Of a stretch of 35,717 nucleotides of DNA, positions 8,072 to 17,095 are shown one piece after another (within the stretch, counting starts at the first letter, position 1; each line of letters opens with the position of its first letter). The stretch is taken from NCBI GenBank assembly GCA_016936595.1, contig JAFGXO010000062.1:1-35717 (forward strand), read 5' to 3'. Made by a program: the position numbers and the translations under genes. Origin of the DNA: Bacteroidales bacterium. GTDB lineage: Bacteria > Bacteroidota > Bacteroidia > Bacteroidales > JAFGUD01. The notes under the pieces are model-generated. The model searched no databases, was not told the DNA's origin, and worked only from the letters and a program-made list of their open reading frames with translations.

Positions 8072-9424
8072 TTAATTTTTTTCAATTATTTTAATAGCTT
8101 CTGTTCCAAGTAAATTTTGAAATCCGTTATCTAAAGTGTCTTTTAATATTTGTTTGTATAAATTTGTAATTCCTTTATATTGTACTTCATCAAAATAGTC
8201 ATTGTGCCATAAAATAGTAAGTATCCCATTAAATTTTTTAATTTCAGCAGATATGTTGTTAATTGTTTTTTTTGCTTGATGAAGTTCTAATCCTCTGTAT
8301 TCAAATAAAGAGCCATCCATAATAACAAGAGGTATTTCCCATATATCCAGCGTTTTATCGTTTTCAAAATCGTATAATTTAAATGGGTAACAAAAGGAGT
8401 TTCTGAAACCTTCATGTTCTGCAAAACCTAATGTTGTATCGTATAAATAACCGGCTTTTTGTTGTAATATTTGAGTTCTTGGAACTTCACAACGTAAATA
8501 ATGTTGCCTAATTCCCATTGTTTTTACATTTGAAATTTCTTGTAAATCTTCTTTTATTTTCTTTAGCTTTTTTTCATTTTTATATGAATTATATGTTCCG
8601 TGAATCCCAATGTTAAATTTGTGTTTTTTTAGCTTATTAATTAGTTCAATTGTTTTTTTTTCTTTTAATGAATACCTTGAATCTTTATCCGAATCATTAT
8701 CTAATAAAAAAAATACAGAACGCACATTATGGGTTATTTCGAGTTCAAGCAACCAGTTTAACGACCAAATTTTTTGATTAAATTTTAATAAATATTTGAT
8801 AATATTGTTAAATATCTGTTTTTTTGTTAATCGAGCAGGTTTTAGATTAAAAAATTGTTTTATTTTAAAAGGAATTTTTGAACTGTATCTTGTTTTTATT
8901 CTGTCAACGTCATGCGATAAAATAAAAACAGGCTTTTTGTAAACTTGTTTTGATGCAAATTTTATTTTGTTTTTTTTGCTAAAATCTAAAAGTGCTTCGG
9001 TGATAATTTTAAAATAGTAGTTTACAATAGGTTTAGTTGTAAATGAATATTTTTTTTGAATTGAATTTTTGTGCATAAAACGTCCGAGCGAATCTTTTTC
9101 AGTGCATGTTATTTCTTGGTATCCGGAAAGTAAAAAAAAAGCCGATTTTAGTATATCGTGATTAAATATTAGTTTATTTTTCTCAAAAGAATAAAATGGT
9201 TTTTCTTTGTTTAATGGAAATAAAATTGGAATATTTTTTATTGAAAATATGTTTTCAGCGTCTATTTTTTTGTTGGATAAATTAAATATTATTTGCTTTG
9301 ATGCATCATTGTTTGTAGATTCTTTTGAAAAATATATAAAAGGTCTGATTTTTTCAGTGTCAATAAAAAAATTTAAGTGATAAAAAATATAATCAATTTG
9401 ATCGTTGTTAAGGTAGCCTTGCAT
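8072..9424 (-). CDS. polysaccharide deacetylase-like protein (NodB/CE4 superfamily)
   Basis: A 450-aa protein with an N-terminal domain of about 150 residues (DUF7033-like by position, unproven) followed by a polysaccharide deacetylase fold. Motif 1 is SHDVDR (HDVD at 171-174), giving the catalytic-base and metal Asp residues. IGIHGTYNS at 272-280 carries the motif-2 His. RQHYLR (306-311) and LWHNDYFDE (405-413) match later motifs. Such proteins remove N- or O-acetyl groups from surface glycans or peptidoglycan. No signal peptide is visible, so action on a lipid-linked or cytoplasmic glycan intermediate is plausible. It is divergent from the glycosyltransferase gene with 38 nt between the starts and sits in a glycan-modification block, which supports the call. 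Confidence 0.82.
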   Translation of the reverse strand: MQGYLNNDQIDYIFYHLNFFIDTEKIRPFIYFSKESTNNDASKQIIFNLSNKKIDAENIFSIKNIPILFPLNKEKPFYSFEKNKLIFNHDILKSAFFLLSGYQEITCTEKDSLGRFMHKNSIQKKYSFTTKPIVNYYFKIITEALLDFSKKNKIKFASKQVYKKPVFILSHDVDRIKTRYSSKIPFKIKQFFNLKPARLTKKQIFNNIIKYLLKFNQKIWSLNWLLELEITHNVRSVFFLLDNDSDKDSRYSLKEKKTIELINKLKKHKFNIGIHGTYNSYKNEKKLKKIKEDLQEISNVKTMGIRQHYLRCEVPRTQILQQKAGYLYDTTLGFAEHEGFRNSFCYPFKLYDFENDKTLDIWEIPLVIMDGSLFEYRGLELHQAKKTINNISAEIKKFNGILTILWHNDYFDEVQYKGITNLYKQILKDTLDNGFQNLLGTEAIKIIEKN

Positions 9425-9432
9425 TTTTTCTG

Positions 9433-9440
9433 CAAATTTA
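9433..9440 (-). promoter_or_regulatory. -7 promoter element for the deacetylase-like gene
   Basis: On the minus strand TAAATTTG matches TAnnTTTG and ends 8 nt before the ATG, implying a very short leader. No convincing -33 element is seen. Confidence 0.4.
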
Positions 9441-9462
9441 TTAAAAATTAATTTTAAATTAC

Positions 9463-10647
9463 ATGAAAAATAAAATTAGAATTTTACATATCGAAGAACG
9501 TTTTCATCCGTTGATGGGGTATCAAGTTAATTTTTTTGCAAAATATCATTCTCAAAATATTGATTTTCATATTCTTAGTTCAAAATCATTATCTATATGG
9601 AATACTAATTTAGATGAAATTAAAAAGGAAGATTCAGTTTTTGAAAATAAATATAATATTAAAATACACAGAGTTGATGCTATTTTAGATAGACCTAACA
9701 AGAGGAACATTTTATTGAAAGGTGTTAAAAAACAAATTGATTCTATAAAACCTGATATTGTTTTTTTACATGCCGTTGAATCTTTTACTGCTTTGATGTT
9801 TTTTTTAAGATTTAGAAATTATAAAAACATAAAAATTGTTACAGATACTCACACTTTGTATAATCAATTTAAATCTACTATTTCTTCAAAATTTAATATG
9901 TTTTTGTTTAAAAAAGTAGTTGTTAAAAAAATAAATAAGAATAAAATAATCTCATTTGGAACAGTCCCCGAAAATGTTGAAATATTAAAAAAATCTTATG
10001 GCATTTATGACGATTTGGTTATTGATCTTCCAATTGGTACAGATTTTAACCAATATAAATTTTCTGCAAAATTTCGTGAAAGTTTACGCAATGAATTTTT
10101 AATAGATGATGAAACCACTGTTTTGCTTTATACCGGTAAATTTGACAGGAACAAACAGCCTCATTTAATAATAGATGCCATTAAAGAAATAGAAAATTCA
10201 ATAAACCAAAAATTACTCTTGTTTTTTGTTGGAGCAAAACCTTCTGCATACTACGACGAACATTTTTCAAGTGTGGAGTTTTTGAACAAAAATATTAAAA
10301 TTCATGTTTTGCAGTTTGTTGACAGTAAGGACCTTTTTAAATATTATTCTATGGCCGATTTTGCTGTTCTTCCAACAGAGAACTCTCTGAGTGCCATTGA
10401 TATGCAGGCTTGTAAATTACCTGTTATTATGCAAAATGATACTACAAATGCAGACAGGTTAAAAAATGGAGGTTTAGTTTTTAGCGAGTATAATATTAAC
10501 GAATTGTCCAAAAATATTCTGAAATTGTTGAACGATAATAGTTTAATTAAAACTTTAGGTGAAAACGGCTATTTGTATGTTAAAGAAAAGTTTGATTATA
10601 TTGAAATTGTTAAAAAATTAGAATCTATTTTGTTCAATATTAGTTGA
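9463..10647 (+). CDS. GT4-type glycosyltransferase
   Basis: A 394-aa cytosolic GT-B glycosyltransferase. The N-terminal Rossmann-like half starts with IRILHIEERFHP and contains KPDIVFLHAVE. The C-terminal half begins with VLLYTGKFDRNKQPHLIIDAI (about residues 225-245), the typical GT4 strand-Gly-Lys/Arg element. The donor-binding region reads ADFAVLPTENSLSAIDMQACKLPVI. It resembles the E(x7)E element, with Glu retained at the first position and the second replaced in DMQA, which is a slight deviation. It probably adds a sugar to a surface-polysaccharide or lipid-linked intermediate. The donor and acceptor cannot be told. Its last 8 nt overlap the convergent acyltransferase gene. Confidence 0.87.
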   Translation: MKNKIRILHIEERFHPLMGYQVNFFAKYHSQNIDFHILSSKSLSIWNTNLDEIKKEDSVFENKYNIKIHRVDAILDRPNKRNILLKGVKKQIDSIKPDIVFLHAVESFTALMFFLRFRNYKNIKIVTDTHTLYNQFKSTISSKFNMFLFKKVVVKKINKNKIISFGTVPENVEILKKSYGIYDDLVIDLPIGTDFNQYKFSAKFRESLRNEFLIDDETTVLLYTGKFDRNKQPHLIIDAIKEIENSINQKLLLFFVGAKPSAYYDEHFSSVEFLNKNIKIHVLQFVDSKDLFKYYSMADFAVLPTENSLSAIDMQACKLPVIMQNDTTNADRLKNGGLVFSEYNINELSKNILKLLNDNSLIKTLGENGYLYVKEKFDYIEIVKKLESILFNIS

Positions 10648-11641
10648 TGATTTTTTTTATTGTCCATAGTTGTTTTGCAAAACCTATTTCTTTACTTGCA
10701 GAATAATATGGTTCTAATGTGAAATTATATGCTGATTTATAGTGAGATACTGTTGGATTGTTGGCACCTACCAAATCAAAATATTCTATTCCATCAGCCT
10801 TTAATTCTTCTAATATTTTATATAGTAGTACATGATTTAAACCGGAATTATAATAGTCCGGATCTGTGCCTGCTATCAAATAGTATGCTCTTTTTTTGTC
10901 AATTAATATATTTACTGAAGTAATAGCTGTGCTGTTTATTGTAATTGTATATGTTCTTAGAGCATTTTTAGAATCTAATTTTGTGCAAAAATCAATAAAT
11001 TGTTCTTTTTTTAGTGGAAAGTTTTTACCTTTTCTATTTAAAGTTTTTTCTTGTAAATCAAAAGCATAAGTGTAATTTTTAACTGAATTTTCTGCAATTA
11101 AATTGTATTCAGATTCTATATTTTTTTTAATTTGTCGTTTTAAATCGGGTAAAAAGTTGTCAAAATAATTGTTTTTCTGTTTAAAATTAATTGAATATGT
11201 GTAGTTTACTGAATTTGTGTATCCCAGCCATTTTAACGGTCTTAAATCGATGTAAGTTGGAGGGAATTTATAGTTTAATATTTTAAAATCTTTTTCTATA
11301 AAATTTATCAGTAATGTTGTTATTTCTGAGTTAAATCTTTCATTTTTTGTGTTATATTTTGTTCCTCTTTCGTCAATAACAGGGCTATAAAAAGGGGTAA
11401 GAGGTAACTCGTATATGAATTTAATTTTTTTAATTTTTATTGCATGTGCAAATGCCATACCTCCAATAATTTGGTTGTCGGCATTTAAAACAACAGCTAT
11501 TAAAAAAGAGTTGTTTGTGTATTCAGCTAAATTTTTTATATAAAATGTTTTGTGAAATATTGTTCCGTGTGTTGTTTCGTCTATGAATTTATCCCAGATT
11601 TCGTATTCTGTCAAGTATTTTACATTATATTTATTGCTCAT
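10640..11641 (-). CDS. BioF2/FemAB-like GNAT acyltransferase
   Basis: A 333-aa protein resembling the GNAT_6 (BioF2-like / FemAB-like) acyltransferase group. It has two GNAT-like halves. The first includes FLIAVVLNADNQIIGGMAFA and the second includes AYYLIAGTDPDYYNSGLNHVL. The closing ADGIEYFDLVGANNPTVSHYK element is typical of FemAB-like proteins in polysaccharide loci, where they transfer an acyl or aminoacyl group to a sugar or lipid-linked precursor. The ATG overlaps the end of the upstream sulfotransferase gene by 11 nt, so the two are co-transcribed and likely act on the same glycan. The 3' end overlaps the convergent glycosyltransferase by 8 nt. The substrate is unknown. Confidence 0.78.
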   Translation of the reverse strand: MSNKYNVKYLTEYEIWDKFIDETTHGTIFHKTFYIKNLAEYTNNSFLIAVVLNADNQIIGGMAFAHAIKIKKIKFIYELPLTPFYSPVIDERGTKYNTKNERFNSEITTLLINFIEKDFKILNYKFPPTYIDLRPLKWLGYTNSVNYTYSINFKQKNNYFDNFLPDLKRQIKKNIESEYNLIAENSVKNYTYAFDLQEKTLNRKGKNFPLKKEQFIDFCTKLDSKNALRTYTITINSTAITSVNILIDKKRAYYLIAGTDPDYYNSGLNHVLLYKILEELKADGIEYFDLVGANNPTVSHYKSAYNFTLEPYYSASKEIGFAKQLWTIKKIIN

Positions 11642-12581
11642 TGTTATAGTTAATTTTATTTATTTCATTTTCAATTTCGGTAAATGATTTTTTCTCAATT
11701 TTTATTTTATCCCTTATGTTTAAGTTTTTAATTTTTTTAGTTGTTGTTATTTTTTCGGCGTTAATAAAGTCTTTTATTAATGTTACTGTATTATTTGTAT
11801 TGTTGCATAAATCGCTGTAATTTATTTCTAAAAAGTTACTTTTGTCAATAAGTTTTTTGTCTGTATTTATTTGATTTTCAATGCTTACAACTTGATTTAC
11901 TACTTGCTTAATCAAACCTGCTTTTTCAAATTCGGCAAAATTTTCAGGCTTTACACTCCATATAGCATCGTCGGGGATATTTAATTTTCTTTTTGCCATA
12001 ATAATTGATTGTGCAATAAATGCTTGCTCTCTTTTGATGTAGATGTATTTTGCATTAGGAAAAATATTGTGTAAAAGTTTTATTCTTACGCTAAATGATA
12101 AATTTTTAATTAAAAATGGTTTGTGATATTTGTTGATTATCGCGTAAATAGTGTCTCTAAATTCTTTTTTTTGACTTTTATTTAAGCTGTTTTCGTCGGA
12201 ATAATATTCTCCTTTTTTTAGCCATTTGTACCAAAATAGACCTTCGTTAGGTGCGTTAAAGTTCTGGCTATCTGTTTTTCCAAATGATGAATTAAATGTA
12301 TTGTGTGGCTCATTTTTGTTGATTTTTTCGTTTAAATAAAATCCAAAAAAAGGATTCTTTTTTGCCAAATTTACAAGGTTTGTTATGTAACTTACATCTA
12401 AATAATTTGTTAGTACTTGAAAAAGTATTGTTGAGCCTGATCTTGGGGTACCGATTATGAATACAGGTTCATAGGCGGCTTTTTTTGCAGAATATGCCAT
12501 TATTTTTTTCTTCTCAAAAATACTAATAACCGGCGATGCGTATTTAAGGAGTCTTCTTAGTATGTATATCTTGTTTATCAT
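11631..12581 (-). CDS. PAPS-dependent sulfotransferase family protein
   Basis: A 316-aa protein of the Sulfotransfer_3 type. The 5'-phosphosulfate-binding loop is visible as FIIGTPRSGSTILF (residues 41-54). A 3'-phosphate-binding-like region follows at about 165-195 (FPNAKYIYIKREQAFIAQSI), where Arg and Ser match the usual RxxxxxxxS pattern. It would move sulfate from PAPS to a glycan or lipid. I chose the ATG at 12581 over the in-frame TTG at 12599, because that TTG lies inside the -7 promoter element and would not be in the transcript. It is the first gene of a two-gene unit with the FemAB-like acyltransferase and is divergent from the MBOAT gene. Confidence 0.83.
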   Translation of the reverse strand: MINKIYILRRLLKYASPVISIFEKKKIMAYSAKKAAYEPVFIIGTPRSGSTILFQVLTNYLDVSYITNLVNLAKKNPFFGFYLNEKINKNEPHNTFNSSFGKTDSQNFNAPNEGLFWYKWLKKGEYYSDENSLNKSQKKEFRDTIYAIINKYHKPFLIKNLSFSVRIKLLHNIFPNAKYIYIKREQAFIAQSIIMAKRKLNIPDDAIWSVKPENFAEFEKAGLIKQVVNQVVSIENQINTDKKLIDKSNFLEINYSDLCNNTNNTVTLIKDFINAEKITTTKKIKNLNIRDKIKIEKKSFTEIENEINKINYNNEQ

Positions 12582-12596
12582 ATTTGTATTTCTTTG

Positions 12597-12604
12597 CAAA
12601 ATTA
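12597..12604 (-). promoter_or_regulatory. -7 promoter element deciding the sulfotransferase start
   Basis: Minus-strand TAATTTTG matches TAnnTTTG and ends 15 nt before the ATG at 12581. It overlaps the upstream in-frame TTG codon and so rules that start out. Confidence 0.5.
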
Positions 12605-12668
12605 TTTAATTTTATCTTAGATGTAAACATTTAAAAGAATTTAATGGTTTGAAAAAATTAAAATTTTT

Positions 12669-12676
12669 TACATTTG
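12669..12676 (+). promoter_or_regulatory. -7 promoter element for the MBOAT operon
   Basis: TACATTTG fits TAnnTTTG and ends 19 nt before the MBOAT ATG. A TTTG at 12648-12651 lies 17 nt upstream, slightly closer than the usual 19-21 nt. Confidence 0.5.
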
Positions 12677-12695
12677 CCGGCTCAAAGATTATTTT

Positions 12696-14162
12696 ATGTT
12701 GTTTAATTCATTAGAATTTGCCATTTTTCTGCCATTAGTATTCGTTTTATACTGGGCTTTTTTTGCTGAAAAGATTAAAAGTAGAAACATCTTTTTTATT
12801 GTTGTTAGCTATATTTTTTATGGCTGGTGGGATTGGCGTTTTTTGTTTTTAATTATTATTAGTTCGTTTGTTGATTATTATGTTGGAAATAAAATTGTTG
12901 CGTCAAAATCAAAAAAATCTAAGTCTTATTTTTTGATGCTTAGTATCTTTGTTAATCTTGGCTTTTTGATGTTTTTTAAATATTTTAATTTTTTTATCGA
13001 TAATTTTCATGACGCATTTTCTTTTTTCGGTATGCAATTTAATAAACGAACGTTAAATATAGTTCTTCCTGTTGGAATTAGTTTTTATACTTTTCAAACA
13101 ATGAGTTATTCTATTGATGTTTACAGAGAAAAACTTAAACCAACTAAAGATATTTTTTCGTTTTTTGCTTATGTCAGTTTTTTTCCGCAATTGGTAGCCG
13201 GACCTATCGAAAGAGCTGTTAATCTTTTACCACAGTTTTATAAACCACATAAATTTAATTATTCTGAAGCTGCTGACGGAATGCGACAAATTTTGTGGGG
13301 CTTTTTTAAAAAAATTGTGATTGCTGATAATGCTGCTGTTTTTGTAAACGATATTTTTAGTAATTATACCGATTATAACGGAAGTACATTATTGATTGGT
13401 GGCTTTTTCTTTGCTTTTCAAATATATGGCGATTTTTCCGGTTATTCTGATATTGCTATTGGAACTGCCAGATTATTTGGCTTCAAGCTGATGCGTAATT
13501 TTGCTTTCCCTTATTTTTCACGCGATATTGCTGAGTTTTGGCGACGTTGGCACATTTCGCTTTCTTCGTGGTTTAAAGATTATTTGTATATTCCGCTAGG
13601 TGGCAGTAGGGGGACTAAAGCAAAAATAATACGAAACACCTTTATTATTTTTGTTGTAAGTGGCTTTTGGCACGGTGCTAATTGGACATTTATTGCTTGG
13701 GGGGCTATAAATGCAATGTATTTTATACCCGTTTCGCTGCGGAAAAAGAACAGGAAAAATATTGATGTTGTTGCTAAGGGTAAAATATTGCCTAATATTA
13801 AAGAAATCTTTCAAATTGGATTTACTTTTTTTATTACAATAATAGCTTGGGTTTTTTTCAGAGCCGACAGTATAAAAATGGCTTTTGATTATCTAAAACG
13901 CGTTTTTAGTAAATCTTTACTCTCTGCTCCGCATATAGGTTACTCGTTTGATATTGGTCAGGTTGTGCCTATTTATATGGTTTTTTTGTTGATTTTTATT
14001 TTGGTTTTTGTTGAATGGTTTCAACGTGATAAACAACACGGACTTGAATTTTCTGAAAAAACTAAACCAATTGTAAGGTATGCTGCTTATTTTATTGTGC
14101 TTTTTTTAATTGTTCTTTTCGGCAACTTTAGTAAAACTGAATTTATTTACTTCGCATTTTAA
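12696..14162 (+). CDS. MBOAT O-acyltransferase (AlgI/PatA-like)
   Basis: A 488-aa polytopic inner-membrane protein with about 10-12 hydrophobic segments. It carries the MBOAT signature. FWRRWHISLSSWFKDYLYIP is at residues 281-300 and SGFWHGANWTF at 322-332. His326 matches the catalytic His of AlgI-type proteins. The N-terminus (VSYIFYGWWDWRF) and the FPQLVAGPIERA stretch are also characteristic. The family hands acyl groups, usually acetyl, across the membrane for O-acylation of exported polysaccharides such as alginate, cellulose or peptidoglycan. The SGNH partner starts one nucleotide after this stop. Together they form an AlgI/AlgJ- or PatA/PatB-like pair within the glycan block. Confidence 0.93.
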   Translation: MLFNSLEFAIFLPLVFVLYWAFFAEKIKSRNIFFIVVSYIFYGWWDWRFLFLIIISSFVDYYVGNKIVASKSKKSKSYFLMLSIFVNLGFLMFFKYFNFFIDNFHDAFSFFGMQFNKRTLNIVLPVGISFYTFQTMSYSIDVYREKLKPTKDIFSFFAYVSFFPQLVAGPIERAVNLLPQFYKPHKFNYSEAADGMRQILWGFFKKIVIADNAAVFVNDIFSNYTDYNGSTLLIGGFFFAFQIYGDFSGYSDIAIGTARLFGFKLMRNFAFPYFSRDIAEFWRRWHISLSSWFKDYLYIPLGGSRGTKAKIIRNTFIIFVVSGFWHGANWTFIAWGAINAMYFIPVSLRKKNRKNIDVVAKGKILPNIKEIFQIGFTFFITIIAWVFFRADSIKMAFDYLKRVFSKSLLSAPHIGYSFDIGQVVPIYMVFLLIFILVFVEWFQRDKQHGLEFSEKTKPIVRYAAYFIVLFLIVLFGNFSKTEFIYFAF

Positions 14163-14163
14163 T

Positions 14164-15093
14164 ATGAAAAAATTCTTTAAAAAAATACTTTTAATTTTTG
14201 TTTCTTTTTTGCTTTTTTTTATTGTTTTAGTGGTTTTATTTAGTAAATTAATAGAAAATAGAGAATTCAAAAATTGGGAAACAGAAAGTAATTTGTTGAT
14301 AATGCATCCACATACTCATTATGATGTTTTGTTATTGGGAAATTCTCATTCACGTAATTTTTCTCGACATAATAATCATCAACGAGTTGAAAATATCTTA
14401 AATAAAGATATTTTAAATTTCGGACGTTCAGGTGGTATCACCGGATATAGCGACTATCTTTTTTATTTGCAATATGCTTATTCAAAAAATATAACTTTCG
14501 ATACAATAGTTGTAAATGTTTTTTCGCAAATGCTTTTTTCACAAAGTGCAAATATTGCTTCTAATTCTTTTGAGCAAGAACCATTTAGATTCGACTTTCT
14601 TTTTCAATATTTTAAGTATCCATTCTCTGAAAATAAATTGCAGAAAGTCTTTTATTACATGCGTTCAAAAATAAGTTTGAAATGGATTTTTCTAAATAAA
14701 CCTTATAGCTTAAATTCTAAAACAGATTCTTTGTTGGAAATTGATACTATTAAGGTTAAAAAAGGATTTGAAATTGCTTTTTCTGATGGTTTAGATACTG
14801 CTGTTTTTAATTATAATGCCAATATTGTTGAAGAAATTATACAAACTGCCAAAAAAAATGGTGCTGTTGTAGTTTTTATTACCACTCCAACATTGTTCGG
14901 TAATTGGCCTCACCATGATTATGTAGTTGATTTAATGAGCTATTTTAAGCAAGTATACAATGTAGATTATTACAATTTTGCTGATAGTATCCCAATCCCA
15001 AATTATTACTACGATCACCATCATTTGAATACTAAAGGTGTTGTTAAATTCGTTGAAGAGTATCTTAAACCTGCTGTTTTTGACTCAAAATAA
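14164..15093 (+). CDS. SGNH-fold O-acyltransferase partner of the MBOAT protein
   Basis: A 309-aa protein with an N-terminal signal anchor (residues 8-28) placing it in the periplasm. Block I is VLLLGNSHSRN with Ser61 as probable nucleophile. Block V is YYDHHHLNTKG, with Asp284 and His287 in the DxxH spacing of SGNH hydrolases and AlgX/AlgJ/PatB-type transferases. FGRSG (87-91) could be the oxyanion Gly block. It likely accepts the acyl group passed by the MBOAT and places it on the polysaccharide. An upstream in-frame ATG at 14110 exists but lies inside the MBOAT gene. The ATG at 14164 begins the signal anchor and is preferred. The next gene starts 10 nt after the stop. Confidence 0.85.
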   Translation: MKKFFKKILLIFVSFLLFFIVLVVLFSKLIENREFKNWETESNLLIMHPHTHYDVLLLGNSHSRNFSRHNNHQRVENILNKDILNFGRSGGITGYSDYLFYLQYAYSKNITFDTIVVNVFSQMLFSQSANIASNSFEQEPFRFDFLFQYFKYPFSENKLQKVFYYMRSKISLKWIFLNKPYSLNSKTDSLLEIDTIKVKKGFEIAFSDGLDTAVFNYNANIVEEIIQTAKKNGAVVVFITTPTLFGNWPHHDYVVDLMSYFKQVYNVDYYNFADSIPIPNYYYDHHHLNTKGVVKFVEEYLKPAVFDSK

Positions 15094-15103
15094 CCTAAAA
15101 CTA

Positions 15104-16594
15104 ATGCTGAAAAAATTAAAACACACTTTTAAACATTCTTTTGTTTATAGTCTTGGTAATTTGGCTGTTAAGATTATAGGTCTTATATTATTGCCAATGT
15201 ATTCAGAACACATAACTGTTGCAGAATACGGAATTTTTTCTATTTTAGAAACTACAGGATTGTTTTTAGTTACAATTTTTTCTTTGAATATTTCCAATGG
15301 AATGATGCGTTGGTGGGCTGATTCTAATGATGATCAAGAAAGAAAATCGTATGTGTTTACTACTTTTATTGTTTCTGTTGTTGCAATAATATTAATGAAT
15401 ATTTCTCTGCAATCTTTTTCCGGTCTTTTTGCCGATGTTTTTTTTGATAATCATGATTTTACAATATATTTTCAAATTTTATTTGTTTCGGTTGGCTTTG
15501 ATATTTTAAATAAGTATTTATTTAGCTTGATAAGAATTTTAGAGAAATCAACTCTTTATATTTTTGTGAACTCAGTTAAACTTATAGTTATTTTATCGCT
15601 AAATATTTATTTTATTATCGCATTAAATATGGGTGTAAAGGGTATAATTTTAGCTCAGTTAATTGGACACATCGTAGGCTTTTTGCTTTTACTGCCTCTT
15701 TTAATAAAAAATATTGTAATAAAATTACAATTAAATGTATTGGGAAAAATGCTTGCATATTCTGCTCCATTAGCATTTACAGCTCTTTCGGGGGTATTGT
15801 TTAATATGGGGGATAGATATGTTCTGAAATTTTTAACCGACGACGCAAGGGTTGGTATATATTCGCTAGCCTATAAAATTGCAGGTTTTTTAAATTTTTT
15901 TGTTTTGCAATCGTTTCAAATGGCTTTTTTGCCTATAGCATATAAAATGTATAAAGAACCTAATGCAAAACGGTTTTTTTCAAAAGTTTTTACTTATTTG
16001 GTTATGGGCTTAACTTTTGGTGCGTTAGGTTTGTCGCTTTTTTCGCAAGAATTTGTGCAATTATTTACTCCAAATAATCAAAATTATTGGGAGGCAGCAA
16101 AATACGTTTCTCTTATCTCTGTTACTGTTGTTCTTTTGGGGATAAGGTATATGTTTTCGTTAAATTTTAGATTTTCAAAACATACATTTTTTCTGGCAGT
16201 TTATGTAACTTTATTTGCAGCAATAAATATTTTGTTAAACTTTTTTATGATTGCAAAACTCGATATTCACGGGGCTATTTTGAGTTCAATTTTAGTTAAT
16301 ATTATTTTAAATGTTATTTATTATTTTTCAGGCAAAAAACTATTTTATGTTAATTATGAAATTGGCAAGGTTATATTAATTTTATTGCTCGGAGTTGGTT
16401 TATATTCTGTTTCTTTTTTGTTAAATGATTTCGCTTTTTGGTCTAAAATGGCACTTAAACTAATTATATTATCAATTTTTCCGGTTGTAATATTTTTTGG
16501 TGGTTTTTTGGAGTCTATTGAAAAGCAACGAATCACTGAATCTATTAGAAAGTGGAGTAATTTTAAAAATTTAAAATCAAATTTAAAAAAGTAA
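15104..16594 (+). CDS. Wzx-type oligosaccharide flippase (MOP superfamily)
   Basis: A 496-aa polytopic membrane protein with about 12-14 transmembrane segments. It has the N-terminal arrangement of polysaccharide flippases: FVYSLGNLAVKIIGLILLPM, then YSEHITVAEYGIFSILETTG. The second half opens with SAPLAFTALSGVLFNMGDRYVLKFL, which is typical of the repeat start in RfbX/Wzx proteins. It would flip lipid-linked oligosaccharide to the periplasmic face. It is the third gene of the MBOAT-SGNH-flippase operon, separated by 10 nt. The in-frame ORF begins earlier inside the SGNH gene; the ATG at 15104 fits family starts (a short basic n-region before the first helix). Confidence 0.9.
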   Translation: MLKKLKHTFKHSFVYSLGNLAVKIIGLILLPMYSEHITVAEYGIFSILETTGLFLVTIFSLNISNGMMRWWADSNDDQERKSYVFTTFIVSVVAIILMNISLQSFSGLFADVFFDNHDFTIYFQILFVSVGFDILNKYLFSLIRILEKSTLYIFVNSVKLIVILSLNIYFIIALNMGVKGIILAQLIGHIVGFLLLLPLLIKNIVIKLQLNVLGKMLAYSAPLAFTALSGVLFNMGDRYVLKFLTDDARVGIYSLAYKIAGFLNFFVLQSFQMAFLPIAYKMYKEPNAKRFFSKVFTYLVMGLTFGALGLSLFSQEFVQLFTPNNQNYWEAAKYVSLISVTVVLLGIRYMFSLNFRFSKHTFFLAVYVTLFAAINILLNFFMIAKLDIHGAILSSILVNIILNVIYYFSGKKLFYVNYEIGKVILILLLGVGLYSVSFLLNDFAFWSKMALKLIILSIFPVVIFFGGFLESIEKQRITESIRKWSNFKNLKSNLKK

Positions 16595-16605
16595 TCAGAA
16601 ATTTT

Positions 16606-16613
16606 TACTTTTG
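16606..16613 (+). promoter_or_regulatory. -7 promoter element before the small membrane protein gene
   Basis: TACTTTTG matches TAnnTTTG and ends 17 nt before the ATG at 16631. This suggests the gene is transcribed separately from the flippase operon. Confidence 0.42.
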
Positions 16614-16630
16614 CAAAAAATAAATATATA

Positions 16631-17095
16631 ATGAAAATAAATAATTTACATAAAGCCGACAAATTTAGATTTTACTTTCCAATGTTATTGATTTTTTCTT
16701 TGCCTTTAATTGGGTATTCTTTTTTTGCAAAGGAAGAATATACTTATTTGTATGGAGTTGCCGGAGGTATTGCTCTTATTGTTTACATTCTTTTGTGGAT
16801 GCGAAAACCGCATTATTTTAATATAGAAACAAAATATAATGAAATTATTGTAAAATTTTACAATACTCATATTGGATTTTCTAAACCAAAATCTTTTCAG
16901 ATTAAAAATAGTGATTTTAATGGTTATTCTATTATTGAAAATTTGGGCGGTTTTTCAAAGTCTATTGTTTTTCAAATAAAAAAAGGTAAAAAAGTTGGTT
17001 CTTATCCTCCTATTAGTATTTCATTATTGTCTAAAAATGAGATTAAAATTCTTGAAAATGAGCTAAATACAATAATTAAAACTAATAAACTTTAA
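16631..17095 (+). CDS. small two-helix membrane protein, unknown function
   Basis: A 154-aa protein with a short basic N-terminus, two transmembrane segments (about residues 16-32 and 40-56) and a cytoplasmic C-terminal domain of about 95 residues. That domain consists of beta-strand-like segments (NEIIVKFYN, SIVFQIKKGKKVG) and a terminal helix (KNEIKILENELNTII). The layout resembles bacterial PH-like membrane proteins but no motif proves it. It has its own -7 element and ends overlapping the convergent GNAT gene by 4 nt. The function is not recognisable. Confidence 0.68.
   Translation: MKINNLHKADKFRFYFPMLLIFSLPLIGYSFFAKEEYTYLYGVAGGIALIVYILLWMRKPHYFNIETKYNEIIVKFYNTHIGFSKPKSFQIKNSDFNGYSIIENLGGFSKSIVFQIKKGKKVGSYPPISISLLSKNEIKILENELNTIIKTNKL

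Noticed and set aside
12582-12599. In-frame TTG start for the sulfotransferase
   Set aside because: The TTG lies inside the -7 promoter element, so it would not be transcribed; the ATG at 12581 fits.
8072-16594. Glycan block as a horizontally acquired island with mobility genes
   Set aside because: No integrase, transposase or flanking repeats seen, and base composition looks like the rest of the window.
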